Both the position numbers and the translations under genes were made by a program. Below the pieces are notes generated by a model. The model was not told the DNA's origin. It saw nothing but the letters and a program-made list of their open reading frames with translations, and ran no database searches. Of a stretch of 64,000 bases of DNA, positions 44,531-54,760 are shown piece after piece. Positions within the stretch are counted from its first letter, which is position 1. Every line of letters starts with the position of its first letter. This stretch comes from SAR86 cluster bacterium AG-390-O18 (GTDB taxonomy: Bacteria > Pseudomonadota > Gammaproteobacteria > Magnimaribacterales > AG-339-G14): contig QCHF01000001.1 in assembly GCA_003279605.1 (NCBI GenBank), forward strand, positions 214,075 to 278,074, written 5' to 3'.

Positions 44531-45299
44531 CTATTTTTTGTAAATTATTAATAAAGTTTAAAAAACCATCGTTACCCATCCAATAGGCTATCAAGTTACT
44601 TACTCCATTACAGGTCAAGGTAGCTCCGGATAGCCCATCAATCTCATAATTGAAGTTATTACTAGATTTCAACACACTTCCTTTGATTACTTTTAAGGAA
44701 ACTTCACCGTTTTCTTGATATATTTTTTTTCCTTTCCATAAAGCTTTCCATTTGGGATTATCAATCTCAGCGCCAAGTCCAGGAGTTTCTTTGTGTTCGT
44801 AGAATTCCAAGCCAGCAACGGTATTAAAATCTCCTTCAATAGCCAAGTAACCATAAAGGATTCCCCATAAACCATATCCTCTAACCGGCAGAATTAAAGT
44901 GTTTATTTCATTATCTTTGTATTCAATGTATATCTTTGAGTATTTTTCTCTTTTTTTAATTGAAGCTACGTCTTCCTCTGCCGATAGAAATTTATATTTT
45001 CCATCCTCTCTAAGTTCTTTAGCTAGTTCATAAGATTCTGGATTTATGTCTACAATTTCGCCTTTATCTAAATCTATAATTAAAGTTTTTATGTTTGACA
45101 TAGCATTTTCTACAGAACCATAGATTTTTTCTAAACCTGCAGATGAAACAATCTTTTTTTGCATATCTAAAACAACATTATTTTCTTGAACAGATCTCAG
45201 TTGAATAGCAATAAACGAAATAATAGCGCTGCATAACAAACAAAGGCCAATTCCAACTAATGTTATATTTAAGGTGCTATCTTTATTAATTTTAGGCAT
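44523..45299 (-). CDS. nqrC: Na+-translocating NADH:quinone oxidoreductase subunit C
   Basis: 258-residue subunit with one N-terminal membrane helix and a periplasmic FMN domain. The covalent FMN site is [15 protein letters not shown], where the Thr after GA is the attachment residue used by ApbE. Also visible: [16 protein letters not shown]-type [12 protein letters not shown] and [11 protein letters not shown]. Overlaps nqrB by 8 bases. Confidence 0.96.
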   Translation of the reverse strand: MPKINKDSTLNITLVGIGLCLLCSAIISFIAIQLRSVQENNVVLDMQKKIVSSAGLEKIYGSVENAMSNIKTLIIDLDKGEIVDINPESYELAKELREDGKYKFLSAEEDVASIKKREKYSKIYIEYKDNEINTLILPVRGYGLWGILYGYLAIEGDFNTVAGLEFYEHKETPGLGAEIDNPKWKALWKGKKIYQENGEVSLKVIKGSVLKSSNNFNYEIDGLSGATLTCNGVSNLIAYWMGNDGFLNFINNLQKIDV

Positions 45300-46506
45300 T
45301 TTGAAGAGCTAATCTTTTTTTAATATTATTTTGAACCACAAAATGATCGATTAAAGGAGCTAATAAATTTCCAAATAAAATGGCAAGCATCATGCCTTCA
45401 GGAAAGGCTGGATTTAAGACTCGAATTAAAATAACCATCACACCAATGATGAATCCATAAATCCATCTACCCGTATTGGTGTGTGACCCGGAAACAGGTT
45501 CAGTTGCCATGAACACCAAACCAAAAGCGTATCCTCCAATTACCATGTGCCACCAAAAGGGCATAGAAAACATAGGATTGGTTTCACTGCCAACAAAATT
45601 GAATAAATAACTTGTAAAGATTGTACCTATGGCTATGCCTAGAACTATGCGCCATGAAGCAACCTTTGTATAAAGGAGAATCGCTAGACCTACTAATATT
45701 GCTAAGGTTGAAGTTTCTCCGATGGAACCAGGTATAAAGCCAAGAAAAGCATTGTTCCATGTATAGGCAAGGCTTTGATAGCCATCTTGAGCTGCTGTTC
45801 CTAATATTGTTGCTGCTGTGAATCCATCAACCGCAACCCAGGACATATCACCTGACCAAGATGCTGGATAAGCAAAATACAAAAATGCCCTACCCGTTAG
45901 AGCGGGATTTAAAAAGTTCTTACCAGTACCGCCAAAAATTTCTTTACCTATTACTAATCCAACGGCAATACCCAAAGCACATTGCCAGAGAGGAGCATTA
46001 GGCGGACAAGATAGCGCAAATAATACTGTTGTAACAAAGGCACCCTCACTTATTTCATGTCTTCGTACGAGAGCAAAAATTAATTCACAACCTATTCCGA
46101 CCGCAAATACTACGATATATATAGGAATAAAATAAATAGCTCCATAGACCAAGCAATCCATAAAGCTATTTGGATTTAGAGAGGTAAAGAAAGTAATTAA
46201 TGGCCAATGCCAGTCTTTCTCAAAAGTAGCATTGGCAAGAGTTAATTGTTCAATTGCATTAAGTGATTGATACCCAAGGTTATACATTCCGGCAAACATT
46301 GTCGGAAAAGTTGCAAGCCACACCACAACCATAATCCTTTGAATATCGGAACCATCTCTAATATGAGTTAATCCTTTTGTTTTTTTATCGGATGAATAAA
46401 AAAGATTTTCTATAACATCAAAGATTGGAAAGTAATAAGAAAGACCCCCTTTTCCTTGAAAAGAAGGTTTGATTTTATCAAGAAAATTTCTTAATGGATC
46501 TTTCAT
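45292..46506 (-). CDS. nqrB: Na+-translocating NADH:quinone oxidoreductase subunit B
   Basis: 404-residue polytopic subunit that binds covalent FMN and riboflavin and carries the sodium path. The FMN attachment motif is DGFTAATILG, fitting the ApbE consensus. Further family blocks: SEGAFVTTVLFALSCPPNAPL, FGGTGKNFLNPALTGRAFLYFAYP and ATEPVSGSHTNTGRW. The 78 bases between nqrA and nqrB contain no obvious hairpin, so the operon is likely continuous. Confidence 0.96.
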   Translation of the reverse strand: MKDPLRNFLDKIKPSFQGKGGLSYYFPIFDVIENLFYSSDKKTKGLTHIRDGSDIQRIMVVVWLATFPTMFAGMYNLGYQSLNAIEQLTLANATFEKDWHWPLITFFTSLNPNSFMDCLVYGAIYFIPIYIVVFAVGIGCELIFALVRRHEISEGAFVTTVLFALSCPPNAPLWQCALGIAVGLVIGKEIFGGTGKNFLNPALTGRAFLYFAYPASWSGDMSWVAVDGFTAATILGTAAQDGYQSLAYTWNNAFLGFIPGSIGETSTLAILVGLAILLYTKVASWRIVLGIAIGTIFTSYLFNFVGSETNPMFSMPFWWHMVIGGYAFGLVFMATEPVSGSHTNTGRWIYGFIIGVMVILIRVLNPAFPEGMMLAILFGNLLAPLIDHFVVQNNIKKRLALQNA

Positions 46507-46584
46507 CTCTAAGATTTAAACGCAATTTTAATGATTTCAGGGAGTCAATTTAGTTTTTAGAAGATATTCTTCTATATTATGCTT

Positions 46585-47931
46585 TTATCCATCCTTTTCT
46601 ATTTTTTCTAAAATATTTCTAAGGATTAATCCGTAATCATATTTGCTTGGACAACTATAAGTACAAAGAGATAAATCTTCTTCATCCAATTCCAAAATAC
46701 CCAGGCTTTGAGCCAATTCTGTATCCTCAGTTACTATTGCTTTAAGGAGCTGAGTAATCATTAAATTCATCGGGAAAATATCTTCATAGATGCCAACAGG
46801 AACAATTGCTCTAAAGCCCCCGTTTAAGGCTGATGTAAGATTATATTTATAATTTTTTATTGCCGAAGTAAGAAACATTCTCAAGGATGAATGTTTTTTT
46901 ATTTCAGGTCTTAACCAATTCAAAAATTCACGATCATCTTGATTGACCTCTCTAATGACAGTGAGTTGATTAGAGAAACTAGATATATAAGCAAGTGGTC
47001 CTTCACAAATGTGACCGCATAATACAGAACCGGAAATCAATCGATTATCCTCCTCAAACAATTTTCCTGCTGTAAGTTCTTCAACGCATGCACCAAAATT
47101 TGTTAAAACGATTTCTGGATTAAATACCTGAGGACCTGAAATAGATATGTATTTTTCGTTTGATTGGTAGCCTGTGAGAACAGTTTTTCCTATTTTTATT
47201 AATTCTTGATATCCAATAGTCCAAATTTGATTAGTTAATGAAGCAGGAGAAATTTTATGAATTTGTGTTCCTACAAGTCCTATAGGATGTGGTCCTGAAA
47301 AAATATGGTAATTGATCTTTTCTGATCTAAATAAATCTAAAGTGTTATTTTCAGAAATTCCAACATTAATACTCTCTTTAGGAAGATGGGAAATAACTTC
47401 CAACCCTTTATTAAAAGCTTCAATGTTTTCTCTAATTACCAATGTTGGATCAAAAGACAAAGGGTTTGAATCTATCAGCGAAATAAAGATTTTATTGGGT
47501 AGGGAACCAACCAAAGGAACTTTAGAAAAAGGCCTGGTTCTAAAAAGACTTAGCAAACCAAAGTTATTAAGAAAATTTAAAACTTGGCCATCGGATTTAT
47601 CAAATGTTGTATCAACTTCAAAAGAAGCATCATCATTACTCTTTTCTATGACCATTGAAAGAAAAGACCTTCTATCTCCTCTATTGATTTCTGAAATCGT
47701 TCCATTCACTGGAGATAAGTGAAAGTATCCCGGATTTTTTTTATCTTCAAAGAGTTTTTCTCCTTGAGTGACTTGTTGTCCTTCAGACACAAACATCGTA
47801 GGTCTAATACCGTGAAAATCTTTTCCAATAATAGCGATCCTTGAAGTTAAATTTGTAACTTCTGGCAAAACTTGATGGTTAATTTCCCCCTCAAGAGATA
47901 AATTCAATCCCTTTGTAATTTTTATAGTCAT
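46585..47931 (-). CDS. nqrA: Na+-translocating NADH:quinone oxidoreductase subunit A
   Basis: 448-residue cytoplasmic subunit involved in quinone binding; first gene of the operon. Blocks seen: MTIKITKGLNLSLEGE, KDFHGIRPTMFVSEGQQVTQGEKLFEDKK (residues about 36-64, lipoyl-like fold), SGPHPIGLVGTQIHKI and SYPSKYDYG-like YSCPSKYDYG near the C-terminus. Length is normal. Its ATG lies one base after the GAPDH stop, so transcription may begin upstream of gap. Confidence 0.95.
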   Translation of the reverse strand: MTIKITKGLNLSLEGEINHQVLPEVTNLTSRIAIIGKDFHGIRPTMFVSEGQQVTQGEKLFEDKKNPGYFHLSPVNGTISEINRGDRRSFLSMVIEKSNDDASFEVDTTFDKSDGQVLNFLNNFGLLSLFRTRPFSKVPLVGSLPNKIFISLIDSNPLSFDPTLVIRENIEAFNKGLEVISHLPKESINVGISENNTLDLFRSEKINYHIFSGPHPIGLVGTQIHKISPASLTNQIWTIGYQELIKIGKTVLTGYQSNEKYISISGPQVFNPEIVLTNFGACVEELTAGKLFEEDNRLISGSVLCGHICEGPLAYISSFSNQLTVIREVNQDDREFLNWLRPEIKKHSSLRMFLTSAIKNYKYNLTSALNGGFRAIVPVGIYEDIFPMNLMITQLLKAIVTEDTELAQSLGILELDEEDLSLCTYSCPSKYDYGLILRNILEKIEKDG

Positions 47932-47932
47932 C

Positions 47933-49420
47933 TTACAAAAATAAAGGTAATCGTAGATATTTAATACCAGCCATTTTCTTTAAGACTCGAAGCAATTGGA
48001 CACAGTAACCAAGCTCATTATCGTACCAAGCGTATATGACTATATTCTTTTTGTTACATATTGTTGCTTGTGAATCTACAACACATCCAAACCTACTTCC
48101 AATAATATCGGATGAGACAATTTCTGGAGAATTTGTATAATCGATTTGATCTTTATAAATACTGTGAAAAGCTGTTTTTCTTAAAAAATCATTTAGCTTT
48201 TCAATGGTTGATTCTTTCTCAAGGTAAAGGTTTAAAATTGCCATCGATACATTTGGAGTAGGGACTCTTATCGCATTTGCCGATAATTTTCCTTCTAATT
48301 CAGGGAGGACTTGAGATACGGCAGTGGCAGCTCCAGTTTCTGTTAAAACCATATTTAAAGCAGCACTTCTACCACGTCTAGCTTTGTCGTGATAATTATC
48401 AATTAAATTTTGATCATTAGTATAAGAATGAACAGTTTCAACATGACCATTATCAATACCATATTCTTCGGATATCGCCTTTAATAAAGGAACAATTGCA
48501 TTAGTAGTACAGGAGGCAGCGCCTAAAATTTTATCCTTATCTATAATATCTTTATGATTTACACCATAAACTATATTTTTTAATTCACCCTTGGTTGGAG
48601 CTGTAAGCAATACTTTTGAAATCCCCTTAGATTTAAGATGCTTTGAAAGTCCTTTTTTATCCCTATAAACTCCAGTGTTATCTATTAAAATTGCTTTATC
48701 GATATTATGGTTAGAATAATCAACTTCATCTGGACTGTTGGCATAAATAAACTTTACTGGATTGCCGTTCATTACAAGAGTATTTGATTCTTCATCCACC
48801 CTGATTGTTCCTTTGAAAGGACCATGAACAGAATCTCTGCGCATTAATTCCGCTCTTTTGAAAAGATCTTCTGATTTAGATTCTCTTACAACTACTGCTT
48901 TTAGAGAAAAAGTCTCACCAGCTCCCGTATCCTCGAGAATTAATCTTGTAATCAATCTACCTATTCTTCCAAAGCCAAATAAGACTACATCTTGAGGTTT
49001 TTTTAGTACTGGAGTATGAATTCCAATAGCTTTCTTGACTTGATCTTTTACAAATTCATCAATATTTTGCCCATGATCATCAAACATAAAAGCTGCGGCT
49101 AATATACCTATATCTATTTGTGCTGGCCCCAGATCAAGTTTATCTAAACTAGCTAAAATCATTGATGTTTCGTACTCACTTAGTTCGTTTTCCTCAACTT
49201 CTCTTACAGCTCTATGAGCTTGCATTATTTCTATAACCGAAAGAGAAATTAAAGGATTTCCATATAATAAAATTCGAACATTTTTATCTCTATGGAATTT
49301 ACCAATGATAGGAATCATTGATTCAACAAGTGACTGTCTTTCGATCCAGTTCTCTAGATAATTATCCGGTTTTGCTCTATCCCTCTTATCAGGATTAGAG
49401 TCAGATTTTATTGCTGTCAT
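47933..49420 (-). CDS. Glyceraldehyde-3-phosphate dehydrogenase, long form
   Basis: NAD(P)-dependent GAPDH with an extra N-terminal domain of about 135 residues (ENWIERQSLVESMIPIIGKF), as in the 480-490-residue Pseudomonas enzyme encoded beside nqr and mfd. The Rossmann motif FGFGRIGRL begins near residue 148. The catalytic Cys304 sits in ASCTTNAIVPLL, with HSYTNDQNLIDNYHDKARRGRSA following. 495 residues in all. Whether it works mainly in glycolysis or gluconeogenesis cannot be told. The same gap-nqrA adjacency in Pseudomonas indicates ancestral linkage. Confidence 0.92.
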   Translation of the reverse strand: MTAIKSDSNPDKRDRAKPDNYLENWIERQSLVESMIPIIGKFHRDKNVRILLYGNPLISLSVIEIMQAHRAVREVEENELSEYETSMILASLDKLDLGPAQIDIGILAAAFMFDDHGQNIDEFVKDQVKKAIGIHTPVLKKPQDVVLFGFGRIGRLITRLILEDTGAGETFSLKAVVVRESKSEDLFKRAELMRRDSVHGPFKGTIRVDEESNTLVMNGNPVKFIYANSPDEVDYSNHNIDKAILIDNTGVYRDKKGLSKHLKSKGISKVLLTAPTKGELKNIVYGVNHKDIIDKDKILGAASCTTNAIVPLLKAISEEYGIDNGHVETVHSYTNDQNLIDNYHDKARRGRSAALNMVLTETGAATAVSQVLPELEGKLSANAIRVPTPNVSMAILNLYLEKESTIEKLNDFLRKTAFHSIYKDQIDYTNSPEIVSSDIIGSRFGCVVDSQATICNKKNIVIYAWYDNELGYCVQLLRVLKKMAGIKYLRLPLFL

Positions 49421-49423
49421 TTA

Positions 49424-50551
49424 TTACAAAGCAGAATATCTTTTTAGATGATAATCAGTATTTCCAAAAATTGCTCTTATTGTCGTTAAACGTTTAAAGT
49501 AATGTCCAATATTAGTTTCATCAGTTACGCCCATTCCACCATGCAGCTGAATTGACTCTTCTCCAACATGTTTAGCAGAGATGCCAACTTGATATTTCAG
49601 AGCCGAAACTGCTTTCTTAGCATCATCTGACTTGTCAGTTAGCTTTGCCGCACACATCAAAAGCAAAGATTTTGTTTGTTCGTAAGCCATGAAAGTATCT
49701 ACCATTCTGTGTTGTAGCGCTTGAAATGAACTTAGAGTCTCACCGAATTGCTCTCTTGTTTTAGTATATTCTAAAGTTATTTCATTCATTTTTTCCATAA
49801 TGCCAAGTGCTTCAGCCGAAATAGCTAATGTCGCTAAATCAATTACTTCTTCAAGTGCAGAAAAAGCAGTTCCTTCACTTCCCAACAAGGAAGATGCAGG
49901 AATAGAAACATTTTCAAGCGTTATCTCTGATGCTTTAGACCCATCAACGTTTGAATAGTTTCTTAAAGATACACCTTTTGCAGATGGATCAACTACAAAT
50001 AAAGACAGACCTTCTTTATCAAGCTGATTTCCAGATGTTCTTGCGACTACGATAATGTTATTGGAGGATGGACCATTCATTACCACTGCTTTGTAACCAT
50101 CAACAATGTAATTATCACCATCTTTTTTAGCAGATGTAATGACATCATTTAAATCAAACCTGCTTTGTGGTTCAGAAAATGCTAAAGACATTTGAATTTC
50201 ACCAGAAATAATTTTTGGTAAAAGTTCTGCTTTTTGTTCATCAGATCCTAATTTGCTAATTAAGCCACCTGCCAGAACAATATTTGGGATATAAGGTTCA
50301 ACAACCAGGCCTCTTCCAAGAGACTCCATAATAACCATAAGATCAATTGGGCCTCCATTATAACCACCATCTGCTTCTGAAAAAGGCATTCCTAACCATC
50401 CTAGATCTGCGAAGGTTTTCCAAAAATCTGAGCTATAACCTAATTCAGAATTGATATTTTTTTGTCTTACATCGAAAAGATAATCTTTATCTACAAACGC
50501 AGTAATACTATCTTTTAGAAGTTGTTGTTCTTCAGATAATGAGAAATCCAT
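49424..50551 (-). CDS. Acyl-CoA dehydrogenase-family protein (small-subunit type)
   Basis: A 375-residue acyl-CoA dehydrogenase-fold protein resembling small subunits of paired enzymes such as pimeloyl-CoA dehydrogenase PimD. It starts MDFSLSEEQQLLKDSI and has SLAFSEPQSRFDLNDV, TREQFGETLSSFQALQHRMV and LHGGMGVTDETNIGHYFKR. At the canonical catalytic loop it reads FGNTDYH instead of YEGT, and the alternative base position (LATLAISAEA) lacks the Glu-Arg pair, so it may be non-catalytic. It begins one codon after its large-subunit partner's stop, supporting an obligate pair. Confidence 0.85.
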   Translation of the reverse strand: MDFSLSEEQQLLKDSITAFVDKDYLFDVRQKNINSELGYSSDFWKTFADLGWLGMPFSEADGGYNGGPIDLMVIMESLGRGLVVEPYIPNIVLAGGLISKLGSDEQKAELLPKIISGEIQMSLAFSEPQSRFDLNDVITSAKKDGDNYIVDGYKAVVMNGPSSNNIIVVARTSGNQLDKEGLSLFVVDPSAKGVSLRNYSNVDGSKASEITLENVSIPASSLLGSEGTAFSALEEVIDLATLAISAEALGIMEKMNEITLEYTKTREQFGETLSSFQALQHRMVDTFMAYEQTKSLLLMCAAKLTDKSDDAKKAVSALKYQVGISAKHVGEESIQLHGGMGVTDETNIGHYFKRLTTIRAIFGNTDYHLKRYSAL

Positions 50552-51745
50552 TTATATACCTAAAACAGCCTTAGCAATAACATTTCTTTGGATTTCATTA
50601 CTTCCGCCATAGATTGAAACTTTTCTATAGTTTAAGTAATGAGGCATAACATTGGCTGCAAAATCAGGACCAATTCTTCCTTCATTAGAAATTAAATCGT
50701 CTTCCGACATAAAAGGATGAGCATAGTATCCAAGAGCTTCTACAAACAAGTCAGATAGACCTTGTTGTAAATCAGTACCCTTAATTTTTAGTATGGATGA
50801 TTCAGGTCCTGGATGACCGCCTTTTGACATCGCGGCCAAGGTTCTTAATTCGCTGTATTCTGCCGCTAACAAATCAATCTCTAGTTTGTTGAGTTTATCC
50901 ATAAATAAATCATCATCTTTTAAGAAACCTTCACCTAATGGAAGTTCTGAAGTTATTTCTCTAAGTCTTCTAATTTCTCTTTTTAGAGCAGGAATACCTC
51001 CAATACCAGTTCTTTCGTGAGCTAAAAGGAATTTTGCAATATTCCAACCTGCACCCTCTTCTCCAATTAAGTTTTCAACAGGAACTTTGACATTATCCAG
51101 GTATACCATGTTGACTTCATGAGAACCATCAATGGTGATGATAGGCTTTACTTCAACTCCTGGGGTTTTCATATCAATAAGCAGAAAACTTATTCCTTGT
51201 TGCTTAATATCAGTAGTTTCTGTTCTAACTAAACAAAATATCCAATCAGCATGTTGCGCCATGGTTGTCCAAGTTTTTGTCCCATTAACAATGTAATGAT
51301 CGCCATCTTTTACAGCTTTTGTTTTGAGTGATGCTAAATCAGAACCAGACCCCGGTTCTGAATAACCTTGGCACCACCAAACATCATTATTAATTATCCC
51401 TGGAAGAAATCTGTCTTTTTGTTCTTGAGTTCCAAAAGTATAAACCACTGGACCACACATACTTACTCCAAAAGGAACAAGAGTTGGAGTATTAGCATCA
51501 GCTAACTCATTTTGAAAGATATGTTTTTGCGTAATAGACCAACCAGTTCCGCCATATTCTTCAGGCCAATTTACTGCGAACCAACCTTTTTTACTCAGGA
51601 TTCTTTGCCAATTTTGGATATCATCTTTTGAAACAGGAATCCCATTATCCATTTTGTTTTTAATATCAGCAGGATAATTCTCTGCGATAAATGATCTTAC
51701 TTCGCCTTGAAATTTAAGATCTTCTTCTGAAAAAGATAAATTCAT
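50552..51745 (-). CDS. Acyl-CoA dehydrogenase-family protein (large-subunit type)
   Basis: A 397-residue flavoprotein close to large subunits of heteromeric acyl-CoA dehydrogenases (PimC-like). Blocks: GWFAVNWPEEYGGTGWS, CQGYSEPGSGSDLASLKTKA (FAD/substrate binding), and C-terminal YGGSNEIQRNVIAKAVLG. The canonical base position of medium-chain enzymes (YEG) is YGG here, but LLAHERTGIGG offers a Glu at the isovaleryl-CoA dehydrogenase position. It passes electrons to ETF, whose genes are 6-7 kb away. The acyl substrate is unknown; branched, dicarboxylic or sterol-derived chains are possible. Confidence 0.87.
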   Translation of the reverse strand: MNLSFSEEDLKFQGEVRSFIAENYPADIKNKMDNGIPVSKDDIQNWQRILSKKGWFAVNWPEEYGGTGWSITQKHIFQNELADANTPTLVPFGVSMCGPVVYTFGTQEQKDRFLPGIINNDVWWCQGYSEPGSGSDLASLKTKAVKDGDHYIVNGTKTWTTMAQHADWIFCLVRTETTDIKQQGISFLLIDMKTPGVEVKPIITIDGSHEVNMVYLDNVKVPVENLIGEEGAGWNIAKFLLAHERTGIGGIPALKREIRRLREITSELPLGEGFLKDDDLFMDKLNKLEIDLLAAEYSELRTLAAMSKGGHPGPESSILKIKGTDLQQGLSDLFVEALGYYAHPFMSEDDLISNEGRIGPDFAANVMPHYLNYRKVSIYGGSNEIQRNVIAKAVLGI

Positions 51746-51826
51746 TTAAAACCTCTTTATAGTCTTATTCTTAGAAGTCAGTATTATACACAAACATTTA
51801 TCTGTTAATACGTAGTAAAAATCATT

Positions 51827-54760
51827 ATGGAAATAACATTTGGTTATCAAAAGAACTTGGTAATTTGTAGTAATTCAGAGCTTCTAAAAAGAACTTGGTC
51901 TAATTCCACAAATAATGAAAAAATCTTAATTCCTGATCTAGAGGTATTACCCTATGATAATTTTTCTCCACATTCTGAGATTTCATCAAAAAGATTGATA
52001 GCCTTAAGAGATTTAATAAAAAAGGATTCAATTACAGCCTACTCTACAATTCCTGCCCTTTTTCAGCCATTTTTTGATAAAGCAAGTATCAATACTCTAT
52101 ATTTTGAATTCAAAGAAAATCAAAAAATTGATAGAAATGAGCTCATTTCAAATTTAATAGAAAATGGATATGACTCAGCAGATTTAGTTATGAAACCCTC
52201 CAGTTATGCCTTGAGAGGTTCTGTGATGGATATATTTCCATCCAATAGTAATTATCCTGTCAGGATAGATTTGGATGACGATTTGATTTCAAGTATTTCT
52301 ATTTTTGATACCGACACACAGAAAACTTTAAGGAAAATAAATTCATTCATTGTTAGACCATCACGAGGTTTTGTTTTAAATATAAATTCTATAAAGATAT
52401 TTAAAAAAAATTGGCGTTCTAGGTTTAAAGACGATGGTGAAGTTTTTGAAAGCGTTATTAAAGGAAAATTTATATCAGGCATAGAATTTTATTCTTCTCT
52501 TTTCTATGATGAAAAACCTTCTTTAAAGGATTATCTCAACGACTTTAATATCTTTATCGTTGGAGACGTTAAATCAGAATCTAAAAATTATTGGGAATTA
52601 ATAAATAATAGATACGAGGAGTTTCTAGGCGACGACAATAGACCAATCCTGAAGCCTGAAGAAATCTTTAATTCGCTGGATGAAATTAATAACTTAATTT
52701 CCGAATCTGAAAGAATAGACTTACCAAAAGCATTTTTTAATAAATCTTTAGATTTAGTTTTTAAAGATTCTTCTTCTAATTCAGAGCAATTAGAAAGAGA
52801 TTTTGACTCTTTATTAAATTTTAAAAAAGATGAACTTGTTGTTCATGCAAATCATGGTATTGGAAAATTTTTAGGTCTAAAAAATCTAAATAATACAGAA
52901 TGCTTTTTAATAGAGTATCAAAACAATGAGTTACTTTATGTACCAGTAAATTCCATATCTCAAATTACTCCCTACATTGGCGTAAAAGATATTCCTTTAG
53001 ATTCTTTAAGCAAAAAGAAATGGAGTGAAAAATCTCAAAAATCTAAACTAAAAGCTTTTGATATTGCTTCAGAAATTTTAGAAGCTGAAGCCAAAAGAAA
53101 TTTAGAAGAGTCACAAAAAGTATCACTTAATACAAGTGAATACGAAAAGTTTTGCGATACTTTTAAATTTACAGAAACTCCCGATCAAGAAAGGGTCATC
53201 AGAGAAGTCATTTCTGACTTACTTTCAGATAAGCCGCAGGATAGATTAATTTGTGGTGAGGTAGGATTTGGTAAAACTGAGGTAGCATTGAGAGCCTCTT
53301 TCATAGTGGCTCAAAATGATTACCAGGTTTGTATTCTTGCACCAACAACCGTATTGGCTAAACAGCATTTTGAGTTATTCAAAGATAGATTCAGCGAATT
53401 TCCTTACAGGACTTGTCTCCTCACTAGAGAGCAAACAAAAACAGAAAAAGCAGATATATACAAAAAAATTAAAGAAAATTATTACTCAATAATTATCGGT
53501 ACTCATGCCCTATTCAATAAAGAGATTTCTTTTAATAATTTAAATCTCCTTATTATCGATGAAGAGCATAAATTTGGCGTCAGACAAAAAGAACAAATAA
53601 GATCTTTAAAAACTGGTATTAATGTCATCTCTCTTTCCGCAACTCCAATTCCAAGGACGTTAAATCTTTCTTTATCTAAGGTTAGAGATATCTCTTTAAT
53701 AACTACTCCTCCATTAGGACGTAAAAGTGTTAAGACAATTGTCTCGAGATATTCAAAAAGCCTTGTTTTTGAAGCCATTCAAAGAGAATTTTATAGAGAC
53801 GGACAAGTTTTTTATCTCTTAAACAATGTAAGCATGTTAGAAGAAAAGAAAAAAGAAATTTCAGATAGATTTCCAGGTAAAACAATCGCTTTTGCTCACG
53901 GGCAACTTAGACCAAAAGAGTTAAGTAAAATCATGCAAAGATTTATTAAGAAAGAAATTGATTTGCTTGTTTGCACAACGATTATTGAAAGCGGGATTGA
54001 TATAGAGAACGCAAATACTTTAATTGTAGAGGAATCGGAAAATTATGGATTGTCTCAACTTCACCAAATTAGAGGAAGAGTTGGAAGATCGCAAAGAGAG
54101 GCTTATGCCTATTTTCTCCTTAACGAAACTAAAGAATTAAAAAATAAGGCGTCAGAAAGAATTGAAGCTCTGCAAGAGAATGAATCACTTTTATCTGGAT
54201 TTAGCTTAGCAATGAGAGATCTAGAAATAAGAGGAGCTGGTGAGTTGTTAGGAGAAAAGCAAAGCGGACCTATAGATGTAGTCGGCTTAACTTTATTTTC
54301 AAAAATGATTGAAAGTGCTATTAAAATTTTAAAAGGAGAAAAGATTATAGATCAATCCGATATAGATATTGATATTGGCATCTATGGATTCATTCCAGAA
54401 GAAATCATTCCTCAAGCGGAATTAAGGTTGAGTATTTATAAAGAAATATCATCTATAAAAGAAAATAAAAATCTAGAACAAAATAAAAAGGATTTTATCG
54501 ATCGTTTTGGCAATTTAACTTTTGAAATCACTAATCTTTATGAATTATCAAAGCTAAAGAACATTGCTAGGAAATTAAATATTTTAGGTATCAAATATCG
54601 AGATGAAAATTTTTCTTTAAAATTAACAGATGATTCAAGACTTATTCCTCCATCCTCAAAAATAAGAGAAATCAAGTTAAGCGCTAAAGATATTAAAAGT
54701 GATCGTCTAACCTTTATAATGTCAAAATTAGAAAGTTTCCTTGATAAGAATGAAATATAA
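51827..54760 (+). CDS. mfd: Transcription-repair coupling factor Mfd, shortened
   Basis: Translocase that displaces stalled RNA polymerase and recruits UvrA to template-strand lesions. Domain order: UvrB-like region (LPYDNFSPHSEISSKRL near 41, GSVMDIFPSNSNYPVR), RNA-polymerase-interacting domain (HANHGIGKFLGL and ELLYVPVNSISQITPYIG), helicase motor with GEVGFGKTEVALRA, DEEH, SATPIPRTLNLSLS, GRVGRSQREAYAYFLL, and a C-terminal regulatory domain (ELRLSIYKEI, IDRFGNL). At 977 residues it is about 170 shorter than E. coli Mfd: the first 30-40 residues and nearly all of the domain between the UvrB-like part and the RID are missing. Motor motifs are intact, so it is probably functional. Confidence 0.94.
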   Translation: MEITFGYQKNLVICSNSELLKRTWSNSTNNEKILIPDLEVLPYDNFSPHSEISSKRLIALRDLIKKDSITAYSTIPALFQPFFDKASINTLYFEFKENQKIDRNELISNLIENGYDSADLVMKPSSYALRGSVMDIFPSNSNYPVRIDLDDDLISSISIFDTDTQKTLRKINSFIVRPSRGFVLNINSIKIFKKNWRSRFKDDGEVFESVIKGKFISGIEFYSSLFYDEKPSLKDYLNDFNIFIVGDVKSESKNYWELINNRYEEFLGDDNRPILKPEEIFNSLDEINNLISESERIDLPKAFFNKSLDLVFKDSSSNSEQLERDFDSLLNFKKDELVVHANHGIGKFLGLKNLNNTECFLIEYQNNELLYVPVNSISQITPYIGVKDIPLDSLSKKKWSEKSQKSKLKAFDIASEILEAEAKRNLEESQKVSLNTSEYEKFCDTFKFTETPDQERVIREVISDLLSDKPQDRLICGEVGFGKTEVALRASFIVAQNDYQVCILAPTTVLAKQHFELFKDRFSEFPYRTCLLTREQTKTEKADIYKKIKENYYSIIIGTHALFNKEISFNNLNLLIIDEEHKFGVRQKEQIRSLKTGINVISLSATPIPRTLNLSLSKVRDISLITTPPLGRKSVKTIVSRYSKSLVFEAIQREFYRDGQVFYLLNNVSMLEEKKKEISDRFPGKTIAFAHGQLRPKELSKIMQRFIKKEIDLLVCTTIIESGIDIENANTLIVEESENYGLSQLHQIRGRVGRSQREAYAYFLLNETKELKNKASERIEALQENESLLSGFSLAMRDLEIRGAGELLGEKQSGPIDVVGLTLFSKMIESAIKILKGEKIIDQSDIDIDIGIYGFIPEEIIPQAELRLSIYKEISSIKENKNLEQNKKDFIDRFGNLTFEITNLYELSKLKNIARKLNILGIKYRDENFSLKLTDDSRLIPPSSKIREIKLSAKDIKSDRLTFIMSKLESFLDKNEI

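Noticed and set aside
47312-47722. 136-residue open frame antisense to nqrA
   Set aside because: Lies wholly inside a clearly recognised gene, has no ribosome site and a composition typical of a reverse-strand shadow.
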